Source: Bugulina stolonifera
Lineage: Eukaryota; Bryozoa; Gymnolaemata; Cheilostomatida; Bugulidae
Assembly: GCA_935421135.1 (NCBI GenBank)
Contig: OW285187.1
Coordinates: 27,094,429 to 27,158,428, forward strand
Direction of reading: 5' to 3'
Length of the DNA: 64,000 nucleotides
Shown here: positions 47,001 to 58,984 of the stretch, piece by piece
Layout of the letters: each line of letters begins with the position of its first letter
Numbering within the stretch: position 1 is the first letter of the stretch
Notes under the pieces: model-generated
Databases searched by the model: none
Seen by the model: only the letters and a program-made list of their open reading frames with translations
Told to the model about the DNA's origin: nothing
Made by a program: the position numbers and the translations under genes

Positions 47001-49943
47001 TCCAGGAGCTCCTGTGTCAAGCAGGGACATGAGATCATCTACAACACAAACACGCATTCAAATACCATGACTCTACTCTTATTCAATCCAGTATATACAC
47101 AACTATAATCTATTACATAACACTAAACACATTAATCAATAATGACCTCAATAATGAGAAATCAAAGGGCACTTTAAGCTTTGCTACCACTTGAATGTCC
47201 TTAGAGGTAACTGTATGTGCATGCTGTATCTGAAATTGGAGTATGCAAAGATATCAGTAAACCCATTACTACTCACCTCCAGGCATATAGCCATCCTGAC
47301 TATCATCATCCTCATCACCTTCATCATCCCGACTCAGTAAGTTATTAACTGCTAAATTGACATCCAAGTTCTACAATAACCCAGTGTTCAGTGTATAGCA
47401 CTATATATACAAGCACATCTAAGTAGGAAAAAAGATTTATGGAAGGAAAGATTTAGCAGTTGAATTAGCAATTGAATTCGCATTTGAAGTCGGAAAATTT
47501 GGCTACATACCGTCCTTTGCAGTTCCCGAATGATGAGACTTCTGGACTTGCCTTGGAGAACTGAAAGGCACTGATCCACCAATTCATTAGGAACCAGAGA
47601 GCTTGGAATTGGTGGTCTTCCCAGCAAAACCCCAGCAGGCCGCCCACCTAAACCATGCAAATAATACTATATTCATTCTTCGCAGCCAACCACTGAACTG
47701 CAGTAAACGACTACATCTGGATAAAAGATGGGTGAATTCTCAAAGTTGGTGACGACCTTATAACTTTCCCCCAAGTTAGAGAGATTCTACTTACCATAGC
47801 ATGACTAGATTAGATATAAAAGTGTGTTTGTCATTTGAAAAAGGGTCTTGTAGCAGTGTTTCACGCTGGGTTCATAACAGGCAGTTACTACGAGTGGTGG
47901 TGAGAACTTGGTAAGCTCACACACCACTATAAAATAAGACACACCTAGTTGTGGTATAAAATACCACCGAGATACTCAGAATTGAAGGTCTGCCATTATA
48001 TATATATAATTATAATAGTAGAGATTGTTACACCATTTACAGGCTACTAATTCAAGGATTGTATTTGACCTGCACTAGTAACAGCATGAAGTATCCGACT
48101 AGCACGCGCTCCTCGGCCAGCTGCACCACCTGCTCCACTAACGGCTATTGTACCAGCCACAGGGCGTGCTCCAATGGCTGAAGCAGCAGATGCTAACGTA
48201 GCCAGAGAGGTAGCAGTCTGTTCCTGTCGTGACAGCCTACTGGATGCAGAGACATTACTGGAAGAATACGAGCTTGTAGTAGTAGCTGTGGTTGTAGATG
48301 CAGTTGTACTACTGTAATAAACAGCAGCGCTAAGTGGTTACCGCATGTAACTGATCAAGTTTATTGTAATTATTACGGCCTACTGGATCTATATAGATAG
48401 CCAGTTGAAATAAAACCATCATCACGTGGGACAAATCACTTCAGCTAATCAGCAGCATGAGTGTCCTACTACAATGCAATGCAATAAGGTTGTGTGGAAA
48501 CAATAGAGTGCACAAATGATTAGTAGGCAGAGCCTTTGATAAAATACACTGATGTCATCTAAATATTGCCATTTTCAAACCTTTTTGATTCTGATGGTGC
48601 TTTCACAAGTATGTCTAGCTTGTCTGCAAGCAAACTATAGGTTGTCCGACATACCCGTCCGTCCTAAAACAATAATTTAACTAGACTATATTTCTCAGAG
48701 AAACAAGCTTAGAAATATTACCCAATTCAACACAATTATGTGCCATAATGGAAACTTATTATAGTCATATGCAAATACATGAGCAGATACTCTCATTGCA
48801 GCTGGATTCATAACCTAGGATACCTTGATACCATTTTAATTCCTCATGTGAGACACTTTGTTTACCATTACCGTCATTATTGAACAATAAAAACCTAAAA
48901 ATGTGCTAACAAAATCGATGTATACTCATAGTATTTGCTAACAATAGTCTCTATATGTCAATAGTAAAACTACATGAAACTGAATCGCCCAGAATCTAAC
49001 TTGTTGTAAATACCGTTAACTAACCAAATGCCTACAGCTAATGTATTAAGCCTAAATATTAGGAATGACCCCTCCAAGTCTGCAAGGCTAATAGTTACAG
49101 TTCACCGAAGATAGAGGTTTGATATACTCCTTTGTATTCTACATACCAATAGGCCTACAGTCTAACTCATCACTTTTGCTTAGATCACTACATAGATGCA
49201 TATACTAGATTACATGGAAGAGTAGCATGCCCTAATTACATGTAGGCCTCCATTATGTAGATGTTTGCATGCTTATAATTTGTCATGTGCTGCAGATCTT
49301 AGGGAAAAATTAAGCTGATGAAAAGGGTAGCCAAGTAAGAACCAGAGGCTAGGGCCCAGATTTCTTCACATGGTTAAACAGAATACTACACATCACTCAA
49401 CTGCCCAGTCCATTCCATATAAATCTCAAATAATAATTAATGTTTTTACCTGTAGTAATAAGGCGACATGGCTATCAGAAAGAACACATTGAGCTATAAT
49501 GGCTGAGCCAAGGGTCTCAAAGACAGGAGGGCATTTGTAGCCATGCTTGCTTATATTTGTTGATAAGTCACGCAGCCTAAAATAAGACATAATGCACATT
49601 GATCTATAGATAAATGTATATAGGCCAAAGTATTGAATCAACAAAGACTAAGATCGCGATGACAGTGACAATCAGAAAGCTTTACACACTCATAAAGGTA
49701 TTTGAATTAAATGTAATTGAGGCACCTGAACTAAACAATAAATCATTAGCATCAAGGTTACCAGGCATTACCATTGTGAATTTTCACAACCAACTTCTTG
49801 GCTTTTATATTTATTATAAAAATATCTATATAATATAGTATTAGTATACAAAAAAGAGTTACAGGAAACACTGGTACGTACTTGTCATGAAAACCGTCGA
49901 CTGTCTCTGGACTTGAATGGAGCAAGAAGTGTAGGGAACTCAT
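26030..49943 (-). CDS. E3 ubiquitin-protein ligase UBR5 (EDD/hyd)
   Basis: A HECT-type N-recognin that ubiquitinates N-degron and other substrates. Fifty coding exons, 5' to 3' (start-end on minus): 49943-49882, 49576-49450, 48663-48581, 48311-48070, 47647-47511, 47370-47277, 47038-46871, 46752-46705, 46355-46204, 46012-45821, 45637-45518, 45239-45129, 44879-44722, 44425-44311, 44047-43896, 43684-43539, 43393-43164, 43021-42913, 42615-42435, 42146-41948, 41489-41215, 40891-40640, 40420-40183, 39892-39654, 39504-39244, 39001-38902, 38625-38456, 38217-38031, 37930-37751, 37576-37541, 37187-37097, 36728-36558, 36350-36213, 36084-35750, 35562-35464, 35294-35054, 34854-34625, 34427-34200, 33967-33829, 33420-33174, 33036-32823, 32388-32203, 32084-31782, 31659-31403, 31271-31113, 30938-30719, 30331-30203, 27812-27668, 27095-27007, 26242-26030. 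They total 8598 nt, 2865 aa, against about 2800 in human, and all phases agree. The start [12 protein letters not shown] aligns with the human N terminus. Order: UBA, beta-propeller-like region, UBR box, acidic linker, MLLE, HECT. It is tail to tail with CSE1L and head to head with DDX6. Confidence 0.97.
26752..26919. mobile_element. MITE family 3, copy 2 (UBR5 intron 49)
   Basis: The left GTTAGGTACAAAGGTGGAGA and the inverted right end GTTAGGTGGAATAGTGGGGG, followed on both sides by GATAGCCTTAG, form terminal inverted repeats. Similar to 23265-23425. Confidence 0.6.
27415..27515. repeat. Short tandem repeat in UBR5 intron 48
   Basis: Three units of CCTACAAGGGATACTACATG followed by TATATAATGATGAA-type sequence lie just downstream of exon 48 on the gene strand, in the 27096-27667 intron. 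Confidence 0.85.
27945..28400. repeat. Minisatellite in UBR5 intron 47 (about 32-34 bp unit)
   Basis: About thirteen units of ACAATAACATACACAGAGAT plus GTACATGTATATAC, with two unit types (ACACAGAGATGTACATG and TATAGATATGCACAATG) alternating. All three minus frames stay open because of the repeat, not because it codes. Confidence 0.9.
28655..28745. repeat. GC-rich inverted repeat in UBR5 intron 47
   Basis: GTGGCGGGATGC and GGATGCCGCCAC about 40 bp apart can pair as a hairpin in an otherwise A+T-rich intron. Possible MITE remnant. Confidence 0.35.
29930..30135. repeat. Minisatellite TATTACATATTATAGTATGGCG in UBR5 intron 47
   Basis: About eight units of a 22-bp motif (ATAGTATGGCGTATTATAGT type) lie just before exon 47 in window coordinates. 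It is a second, unrelated array in the same 2.4 kb intron. Confidence 0.88.
31403..31659 (-). other. UBR5 MLLE (PABC) domain, exon 44
   Basis: [20 protein letters not shown] and [13 protein letters not shown], about residues 2463-2505. It carries the KITGMLLE signature that binds PAM2 peptides in poly(A)-binding protein partners. A low-complexity Ala/Ser/Gly linker follows. Confidence 0.95.
39654..40420 (-). other. UBR5 UBR box (zinc finger, N-degron binding), exons 23 and 24
   Basis: From about residue 1178: [18 protein letters not shown], then [50 protein letters not shown]. The Cys and His ligands of the UBR fold are all present. In this family the fold binds basic N-terminal residues. 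Confidence 0.95.
45638..45820 (-). other. GC-AG intron of UBR5 (intron 10)
   Basis: Exon 10 ends in ATGCCG and the intron starts GCAAGT instead of GTAAGT; the acceptor is TATACAG before exon 11 (ESGATYCQ). The rest of the donor is a perfect match to the consensus, as is usual for GC-AG introns. It is the only non-GT donor among the 49 introns. Confidence 0.8.
47277..47647 (-). other. UBR5 UBA domain exons (5 and 6)
   Basis: Reads [25 protein letters not shown], then across an intron [18 protein letters not shown], at about residues 190-235. This matches the ubiquitin-associated domain of UBR5 almost residue for residue and is followed by an acidic run and DDLMSLLD. Confidence 0.95.
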
Positions 49944-50805
49944 ACTGCTGATACTAGGCTAGAGAGCGAAGTCACAAGGTTACAATAGCCAGCAGAGTAA
50001 TTGCAACAGCCTGAGCCTAAGGTTGTCTCCACCCTGATTAGCAGTTGGTGAAGGATGAAGGTATAACTAAATAAATATAACCTAGATGAATATTGAATAC
50101 TTTACTTTTACTTTATTTAATTATTAACACGGATTAAGACTAGTCACGTCTTTAGCTTGACTAAGACTAGACAAGACTAGTCAAAGTCAAATTAAATTGC
50201 TTTGAAAGTGAAAGCCAACTCGACTGGAAGTTATTCAGTTTTGTTTATCACGGTGATTAAACTCTTAGGCATGAGTTTTACTGTAAGTGCGCATAATTCA
50301 TTACCCGACCATGACCCTATATACGACCACTAACATTGACACACTCACAGTACAATTTGTGAGCAATTAATACGACATATCGAACACTTCCACTCTTGAC
50401 ACTAGAACCAAAATGAGAGAAAATGGGGAAGGCTACTTGCAATTGAGATTCTCTGCTTTCCTAATTTTAATCTCTAAAACGACAAAGAATATCAGCTTTG
50501 GTTACTAAATTCAAGACCTGCATTAAGTGTCAAAAATATTTTTTGACTGATTAAAAATTATACGTTGTTAGTTTGTTATTTTTGGTGTAAGAAAACCTGT
50601 CGTGCTTATTTTTGAGATTAAATTGCTGACGGAGAAAACTAAAGGGTAGTAGAGAAATAGCGAGTTGTTACACATAATCGAGTTTGGATCTTTTGTGGAT
50701 TCTTTATACGTATAATACAAATCTGAACACATCCTGGTCAGTTGAAGACATCTTCATTTCATAAGATTCAAAATTTTCACTATATTTCACATCGTTCGTT
50801 TTATG
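49944..50805. other. UBR5 upstream flank
   Basis: The UBR5 promoter and any non-coding first exon should lie here on the minus strand. A CTCTCTAG ending near 49964 (minus strand) could be an acceptor for a 5' UTR exon. No clear core promoter motif was found. Confidence 0.4.
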
Positions 50806-50980
50806 CTTATAATCAGTGCTTAAATTGTAAATTAAGAAGTGGGGGGACTGAGCTGATGAGGGTGCGGGGGTGGGGTGTGGGCACCCCCGCTTAGCCCCGC
50901 GCGAGCGGAAAATCTTGCAAAATGGCTTCTAGAGACATGTTCTGGGAAAGTTTGAGATGAGCTTTGATGATGTCTTTCTG

Positions 50981-51030
50981 CAAGGAATTTGTCTATTGAG
51001 CAGTCAGTTTTTGCAGATGAGTTTTTGCTT
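50981..51030. mobile_element. Half copy of MITE family 1 inside the hAT-like element
   Basis: CAAGGAATTTGTCTATTGAG followed by CAGTCAG matches the left end of family 1 (411, 15665). The right end is missing. Confidence 0.45.
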
Positions 51031-51689
51031 GTAAATTAGATAATACAAATTTAGCGTTGACTCGTACCTTCTGAAAGAAAACACCCCTGATATTGGAGAT
51101 GCAGGAATTACAAGATGCTGCACAAAGGAGCAAACTTCAGGCTTACTTCTAGGTGATTAGAAGTTAGATTTAATTTTTATTATGCCATAGAAAGATATTT
51201 TGTTTGTATTAATATTGAGTTCTATGTAAACGCTACCAGCTTTAAAGCATATAGTAAATGCTACTTGATGATGCATCTACTACTAGCTCAGTTCCATTAT
51301 GGATTGAGCACTGGTGTCACTATCATCCAGTTTCCCTAAGAATGGATGTGTGCATAGAGGAATACCAATATGTACGCTACCACTACTACTGGTTTTGTTG
51401 TTGAAGTAAGCAGTAGCAATACTAGGTAGAGTGTACTGATACTATTAGCAGTAGTAGTAAAGAGCAACTACTTGTGGTGAGCACTAGCACTATGAGTAAG
51501 TCTTTGTACTACTACTATTGCTACTAAAAGATGTTATTATTGCCCCACTATTATTGTGAGTGAGTGATCAGTAGTGGCATATTAGTAGGAACTTGCTAGT
51601 TAGCAAGCTGTAAAAAGGTTTTTATTACTACTAGTAGCAAAAAAGTACCAGTACTACTTGTTACTAGTAAAATCTTCTTCACACTCGCA

Positions 51690-51800
51690 TCATTAGCTAT
51701 CACCAGTGATCGAAAAGAAACAAATTTTAAGTGGGTAAGCTCCCAGTCAATATAGTGCAATGCACCCCAGGTGCAGGGTGGAATCCCGGCCACCAAATTG
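51690..51800. mobile_element. Possible tRNA-like (SINE-like) fragment inside the hAT-like element
   Basis: GGTGGAATCCCGGCC resembles a degenerate B box, with GTGGGTAAGCTCCCAG upstream. No tail or target duplication found. Weak. Confidence 0.2.
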
Positions 51801-54468
51801 TTTCAAGTCTCTGAGATTCTTAAAATTTATTTTGCTGGCATTAGCCTACTTGGTACAAAATATTGTATATTTTTTTAATAACATGATATTTTTTGGGCTA
51901 TAGCTAATGTATTGATACCAGAAAATTTTAATTGTTAAGTTATATGTCCTTACCAGAAGAGATGCCACACTGAAGCCACAGAGTTGATTCAAGGCCAGTG
52001 GAGCGTGCCTGATACCCTACTGTTAGCAGTAAACAGTAAGAGACTGTATAGTTCAAATAGTAAGAGCACTTTATTGAGCAACAGCCTACATACAACTGAA
52101 GTCAGAATGCAAAATTGTGTACCTTGTATTATGAAATCAGTTTTAAACTAAGGTCAAAAAGTTAACAAGTATATTAGGTCGGTCTTGGACCAAAAGGGGT
52201 GCGAGTTACAGAAAATACAAAATGGTCTCGGATTACAAGCACTGCTCCATTTCAGACTAATGAAATTAGACAATATTATAGTGATCAAGGCATGTAGCAA
52301 CAGCCAATAGCATGTAGGTTAACAAAAGGTATACAATAAAAAAGAAACCGGAAGGGGAAACATATATTCACGCTGCAATGTATACGAGTTAAGACAAGAT
52401 AACGCAATAAGGAGACTGTTTATTTAGTTAGTTAGAGCTATAGTCAATCGGGAGTGTCGGCTCAGGACACAACAATATACAGTAGCTATCAAACGCTGAG
52501 GAATTCAATTGCGATGGCTATGTACAAGAACTCTCAACTCAGTTTTCTTTGAGAAGCTGTAAAGTGCAACGAATAGAGATAACCACAATCAAAATTAGTA
52601 AAACCAGAACATAGGACCTATTTCACACAAAAACAGTGACATTTTGCTTTCAAAGTCTGAACTTCTGACACCATTTAGTTACACAAAATTTAAATAGTAG
52701 CTCAAATAACTCTACAAAAATCTTGAGCTAAATAACGAAAGAATTTAACTTGACTTGCAGTTGGTCTAGATAATTTGATAAAAACTTGAGTTTCTCTTCT
52801 GGGGCCATGCAAAGATTTTACTTCTAGCTTAGAAGATTTGATTAGTCATTAAAAATGAATTGACTTGTGACTAAGAATTGGCCATGGCGACTTGAGTGTC
52901 CAAAAAAAAACACTTGCAGACATCGCTGCCTTTAGCTGTCTTAATTAATGTTGTGTTATCACATATAAGCTCTCTGGTTTAATACTGATTATACGTATGA
53001 TTACATTTTCTAGCTTAGCAGCCAGTGAGTACCAGTATCCTATTATGTGCACAGAAAAACTACTATGTTTGTTTCTGTTTTACATTCAAAAGAACTGAAC
53101 ACTTTAGTCGCGCCTGTAATAAAATATATAATTAATAATAAAATAAATAGCATTATTATAATCATTTATTAGTCCTATAAATTTAACAAAGTACTAAGAC
53201 TAGTATCAAATTATTTAATTCACTTAGCAAACTATATAACTCAATGATTAACCAAAATGATTGTGCAATGACAAACATGATATAATTTATATTAAGCATC
53301 CTAGCAACAATCCAGTAATATCTAGCTATCAGCCTGTCTGCACTAACTAAGCCCAGGACAAAGAATAGCCAGTAGAGTAGGCTACCAGCACCAATTGTAC
53401 TGGAAGACTTGTCTAATCATAATCACAAATGTATCGAATTATTTGGATTACTTAGCAAATTATATTATTTAATTTAATAATTAGTAATAAATAATTGTAC
53501 AATGAAAATTGTGATGCAATTTATATTTTCCACACTATCCTGGAGCATGAATCTTTCTTTTCAAATCTTATATCTACACTTGATTTAATAAGAGTCACAC
53601 TTGATATTAACACCAAACATGCTAATACTTTCAATTCTGTTGCCTGTAATACTAACAAGTTTCTGCACAGTTTTCTAATCAGAACTGTTCAGGAGCTCCG
53701 CTGAGACTATAGAACTAGCAAAAAAGACTTGGAACTGTGATAATTCCTCTTTACTTCTAACCTGGGACCAAGGAACTGAGCCAAGACAAGATATCCTAGC
53801 TACAATCCAGTAACATCTATCTAACTATGATAGTTAGATAGTTACTATCAGCCTGTCTGCTCTAAGTGAAGGATGAAGAATAGCCAGCAGAGCAGGCTAC
53901 CAGCTGGTGTAATCATGATCACAATATTGTAAATACTAAAAATAACGTCAAATTGAAAGCATTGCAGTGCACTGCTTGTTTATGTTTCCATTTGTATTTA
54001 CCTCTGACTCTTTGAGTCTTTGTGCCAGAAAAACATTCAAATCCAACTGCGTAGCCAACAATGATAATTATTAAATCTACATGATTTGTGTTATAGAACC
54101 ATTAAAGTTTTTTACTGTAATAACAGAAGACACGTGAACGCATTTCAATAACATTAATTTAATATTGTTAAGATTTTAACATGACCTTCTTCAGAAACAG
54201 TTGACCAATTCCTCAGGAAACTACAAATTAATTAAGAAGCTTGAACCGAGAAAGTCATATATGAAACAAACGTGAAACGTCCGTTGCTTGTTAGCTACTT
54301 TTGTATCAATAGAACGATACTATGGAGGCGCATATTTAATGCCGAAGAGAGAAGACAACTTTCTTATTATGAAGTGGGGGGACGTTATTGCAGAGCGTCC
54401 CCCTGGCAAATTTTTATTAGGGACGCCGTCCCCCGGCGTCCCCCCACAATTTAAGCACTGCTTATAAT

Positions 54469-55876
54469 GATGTTGTATTCGGTATGTGCAACAGTGACTG
54501 TGAGTTGAAGCTGAAATTAAACGAAAAACAGTTCAATTGGAATATGATTATTATATTATTAAGTATTACCGTTATGTCAGTATTCATATTGTATTTGGTC
54601 TCCCAATTTTATGATCCTACAGCACATTTTGTAAATGTACTATACACATATTCGTTGTGCAAATGAATTTGTAGTCCAGTGTAGGCTAGTATAGTTGCCG
54701 TGTGTAAGGCCTTCTGAAATTTTATTTGGTTGGGATTTAGATTTAAATTTATTATATTTATTTCGTACTTCACTGTGACTGTACCAGAGAGTGTCAGTAT
54801 ATCATTTGCCTGTGTCTGTAACAACTAACTCACCATGACCATCTTTTAAGTCTCAACTCTAACCATAGAACTGTTCCATAAGGCCTTTCAAATTGAAAAT
54901 TCATAAATTCAAATTCAAATTGGGTACCATTATCTTTTCTTTCAGTGTGGTCGTGGTTGAGACTGGTTTGACAACGATGAAATTCCATAATAAATACTTT
55001 AATAAAGCGTTCAACTCCTAACTAAGTCAGATATATCGTGCTGTGAACGGGGTTTGTGTGCAAAAACAACTGTCATTAACATAGGACAACTTCTGTGGGG
55101 TACTTGAAGACGCTACCCCTATCTGATGTCGTAGCGTTAGTTTTTGAAATGATTGTTCGCCAACCAATTTCTCAAATTTCCATGATGACATTGGTGCCGA
55201 TGTTGGCTCAGATTTTGGTAATGGTTGGTGTATCTATATTGCAAGAATCTGTTGTGTACCAATTGGGAAACATGGCAAATAAACCACTGTGCTAATAGAA
55301 TGTGTATAAAATTGAGCTCTGCATGAAAGCTTCAAGTTTTTATTGTGCTCATGTAGTTTGTATATATGAACAGTGTTACTGCACACAAATTGATTCTAAA
55401 AACAGTTTTATTCTTAGGCTTTGTTGTTGCCTCAGTTTTTCTGCAAAAATCTTTAATTGTCATTGGAAAACATTAAAATGTTTAGAAACTTTCTGGCAGC
55501 ACCAAAGCCTCATTGTGGTAAACATACCTTGTTTTAAAAAAGCTATTTATTTCGCTTTCGTTAATCAGGCCTATATTGCCCATACTCCGAATACTATGTG
55601 TACAATGTTTATAATTCGTCTCTACGATTTTGGTGCATCAATTTGTTATATTCCATTTGCAGAGTTCCTGAGTCAACATACTTCACATCACTGTATTTTG
55701 AGACCTAACTGAGGGAAATTCATAATTTCCCAAGCTGTATTACCAGGAGAAATTGTTGGAAAGCTATTTTACAGTCTTCCATGCAAACAAGATAGTGACT
55801 TGTACCTACATGGGATATACTTGAACCGCAGCCAACTGATAGCATATATTATATATAGACATTCCTGACCATTACC
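54469..55876. other. DDX6 upstream region
   Basis: Between the hAT-like element and the DDX6 start codon. A 136-codon open frame at 55302-55712 shows no recognisable domain and is probably chance or 5' UTR intron. The DDX6 promoter should be here. Confidence 0.45.
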
Positions 55877-58800
55877 ATGGCAGCTGCAACACATGCCAAG
55901 CACATGGGGGAGCCTAACATGGGAAATAATCATACCAACAGTAAAGCAGAACATGGGGCTTCATGGAAAGAAAAATTAGACTTGCCACAAAAAGACAACA
56001 GAGTTAAAACTGCTGTACGTATGCATATTGTTAGCCAATAAGACATGGTGGGCCTATCGTAATATTTTCCTCAGTGATGAATTGCGGTATTTTTCATGAT
56101 GCTACCATTCTGTCTTTTTTCTTTCAACGGCAGATGAACTCTCGCTTGTGCCTTCTGTAATAATTCCTTAATCATCTGGTTTGATTTTTATTGCTTATGA
56201 TTTTTTGTTACTTCACATTTTGAAGGATGTGACCAACACTAAAGGGAACGAATTTGAAGATTTCTGTCTTCGTCGCGAGCTGTTAATGGGCATCTTTGAA
56301 CAAGGATGGGAGATGCCTTCACCAATTCAGGAGGCTAGCATACCAATAGCATTATCTGGTCGAGATATTTTAGCTCGGGCAAAAAATGGCACTGGTAAAA
56401 CCGGGGCATATGCAATACCTGTACTTGAAGGAATCGACACAGACAAAGATTACCTACAAGGTGCTTGTGGGCTGAGTATATATTCAAGAACTGATCCTAG
56501 CTAAGCGACGTTGGAGTTAATTAATGCAAAATACAGTCCCTTTTTTATTCATGTAATGAGTCAAGTATTTTCAAAATCTCACTATGACTATTTGGTTCAC
56601 TTACACCCGAGTAACTCGACTGTTTTACCAAAGACAAAGTTTGTAGGCTAATTGATTGTTCCTTATCATATATTTTTTGTCTTCTGCTATTTTTCAGCAT
56701 TAATAATGGTTCCTACTCGTGAGCTTGCTCTGCAAACTAGCCAGATTTGTAAGCAGATAAGTAAGCACATGGGCATTCAGGTGATGGTCACAACTGGTGG
56801 CACTAACCTCCGAGATGATATTGTAAGGCTCTATGAACCTGGTATGTATTGCATAACCACCCATCCAGCATTGAATTCAGCAAGCCATCATCATCTATCA
56901 CAATTATATTATATTCAAGTTGATGATATTTGTGCTGTGGAGAACTTTCCTGCTAATCGATGTTCATGCATTTGCAGTTCATTTGATAATTGCCACACCT
57001 GGGAGAATACTAGACTTGATGAATAAGCACCTAGTAAAACCTGAACAATGTAGCAAACTGGTGCTTGATGAGGTGCGTATTTTGGGTTATCACTTATTCT
57101 AATGTCTACATTTGATTTTATGTCGACGTGCATGCCATTTTCTACTGCAACTAGTTTGTAGAGCAATTCTATATTTACTGGTATCACAAGGTAGATTTGA
57201 TGAATTTTATATTAATATTACTTGAATAGGCAGACAAGTTACTGTCTCAAGACTTCAAAGGAATGTTGGACAGCATCATTGCCCACTTGCCAAGAAGTAG
57301 GCAGATCATGCTGTACTCGGCCACTTTCCCGCTAACTGTTGAATCATTCATGGTAAGTATCAATTTGGCGGGGACGGGTGCAAATTACAGGTAAGGGGAA
57401 ACCCAAATCTCTTAAATCTCTCAGTGCAAGCCAAGTATGTTGAACAGACTCATGTAGAGTATGGACAATTGTATTAGTATTTGCATATTACGCTTCATTT
57501 AAAATTCACTTCCATTTAACCTGCTGCAATTATGTAGCATACTTACTTTCCTGTATACTTTCCCTGTTGCCATTTTCAGGGGAAACATTTGAATGACCCC
57601 TATGAAATTAATCTGATGGACGAATTAACACTGAAAGGTGTTACTCAGTATTATGCCTTCGTGCAAGAGAGACAGAAGGTGCATTGTCTTAACACGCTTT
57701 TCTCAAAGGTGAGTGTGGTGCCGTTTATTATGCTATTTGCTTTGCATTATATCTATTACTTATTGTGGGGTAGGAGACTCATTCCCTAGCTTTATATTCT
57801 GTGCTGGACAACTTTGTCATGCAGACCAATCATTTACATTTCAGCTCCAAATCAACCAGTCCATTATATTTTGCAACTCGACTTCTCGAGTAGAACTCTT
57901 GGCCAAAAAGATTACTGAGCTGGGTTACTCTTGTTTCTATATACATGCCCGGATGAATCAGCAACATCGAAACAGGGTATTCCATGATTTCCGTCAGGGC
58001 TTATGTCGCAACCTTGTCTGTTCAGGTGAGTTTCGTTTCTGGTGAATAATGCTTATATCCATGTATATCACAACTTGGCCTTGTCTTGTTGCAGACATTT
58101 TGCGCATTGTTCATTTGTAAGATGTTTTTTTTTCTCTTTGACATGTACATGTACATAAATATTCCTTTAACCAAGTGCTCTACAATCTGTCTCTCATTTT
58201 GCATAATCGATAATGGAAAGCGCTAGCTAGTAAAACATCTAACCACAAACACTTCTGATACATCTGTGTCTTATATCACATGGTGTCAATATAAAATGTG
58301 TCAAACGAAGTAGCTATGTATTCACATGCAGTATAATAATCCGCATGCAAACTCTGAATTGTATCTCAATCTGAGTTGATGGTTTTGGACAATAAAGTGA
58401 ATAACCAATTGTAATCAAGTTTATGCTTTCTTGCAACTGGAATCTTATTTTCTTCAGATTTGTTCACTAGAGGAATTGATATTCAAGCAGTGAATGTGGT
58501 AATCAACTTTGACTTCCCCAAGCATGCTGAAACCTACCTTCACAGAATTGGCAGGTCTGGTCGTTATGGACATTTGGGAATTGCCATAAATCTCATCACT
58601 TTTGATGACAGGTAAAATATTGTATGAGATCTTCTTCTACCTATTAGGCCTGTGGAGGGTACCAAGCTCCATGACTATGTCAAATGCATTAATATAATAG
58701 TAACTGCATCGCTGTAATTTTGTCAGTGTTCTCATAATCGAATACTTTCATTATAAAAGTATGTATCCATCAAAGCTGGACTCCTTACTTCACACTAGCT

Positions 58801-58984
58801 GTCATCATCTCCTGCTGTTTTTAGATTTGCACTTCACCAAATTGAGCAGCAGTTGGGCACAGAGATCAAACCCATTCCCAAAGTAATTGATAAGGCTCTA
58901 TATGTTGCTGAATATCACTCCGGGGCCCCTGATGAGGAAGGCCAGTCTGAAGACTCTCAGGGCGGTAACTCTTCCACTCGCTAG
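55877..58984 (+). CDS. ATP-dependent RNA helicase DDX6 (Me31B/Dhh1/Rck)
   Basis: A DEAD-box helicase of processing bodies that represses translation and promotes decapping. Nine coding exons: 55877-56014, 56226-56460, 56698-56841, 56978-57072, 57230-57352, 57580-57708, 57845-58025, 58458-58611, 58825-58984. They total 1359 nt, 452 aa, against about 480 in human; the N- and C-terminal tails are shorter. Motifs in order: Q motif around GWEMPSPIQ (74-81), motif I AKNGTGKT (98-105), [19 protein letters not shown] (203-206, split by intron 4), SAT (234-236), [24 protein letters not shown] (377-384). The [20 protein letters not shown] and [20 protein letters not shown] stretches are specific to the DDX6 subfamily. 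It is head to head with UBR5 and upstream of DYRK1 in the same direction. Confidence 0.97.

Larger units (their letters stand above)
50814..54460. mobile_element. hAT-like non-autonomous DNA transposon (3647 bp) between UBR5 and DDX6
   Basis: Both ends read CAGTGCTTAAATTGT inward (left 50814, right 54460 on the reverse strand), and each reaches a TGGGGGGAC block, the left after about 12 extra bases. The element is flanked by an exact 8-bp duplication, CTTATAAT, at 50806-50813 and 54461-54468. CAG-type ends with an 8-bp duplication are the hAT hallmark. No hAT transposase frame is visible; the longest open frames are about 70 codons. The interior holds half a family 1 MITE (50981), a GTAGTA/TACTAC-rich stretch (51220-51680) and a diverged internal duplication (53295-53400 and 53790-53910). 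Confidence 0.8.

Noticed and set aside
53495..53704. 70-codon frame inside the hAT-like element as a transposase remnant
   Set aside because: It lacks any motif of the hAT RNase H or dimerisation region that I can recognise.
55302..55712. 136-codon open frame upstream of DDX6
   Set aside because: No recognisable domain or family, starts inside a region expected to be DDX6 5' UTR or promoter, and has no paired splice model.
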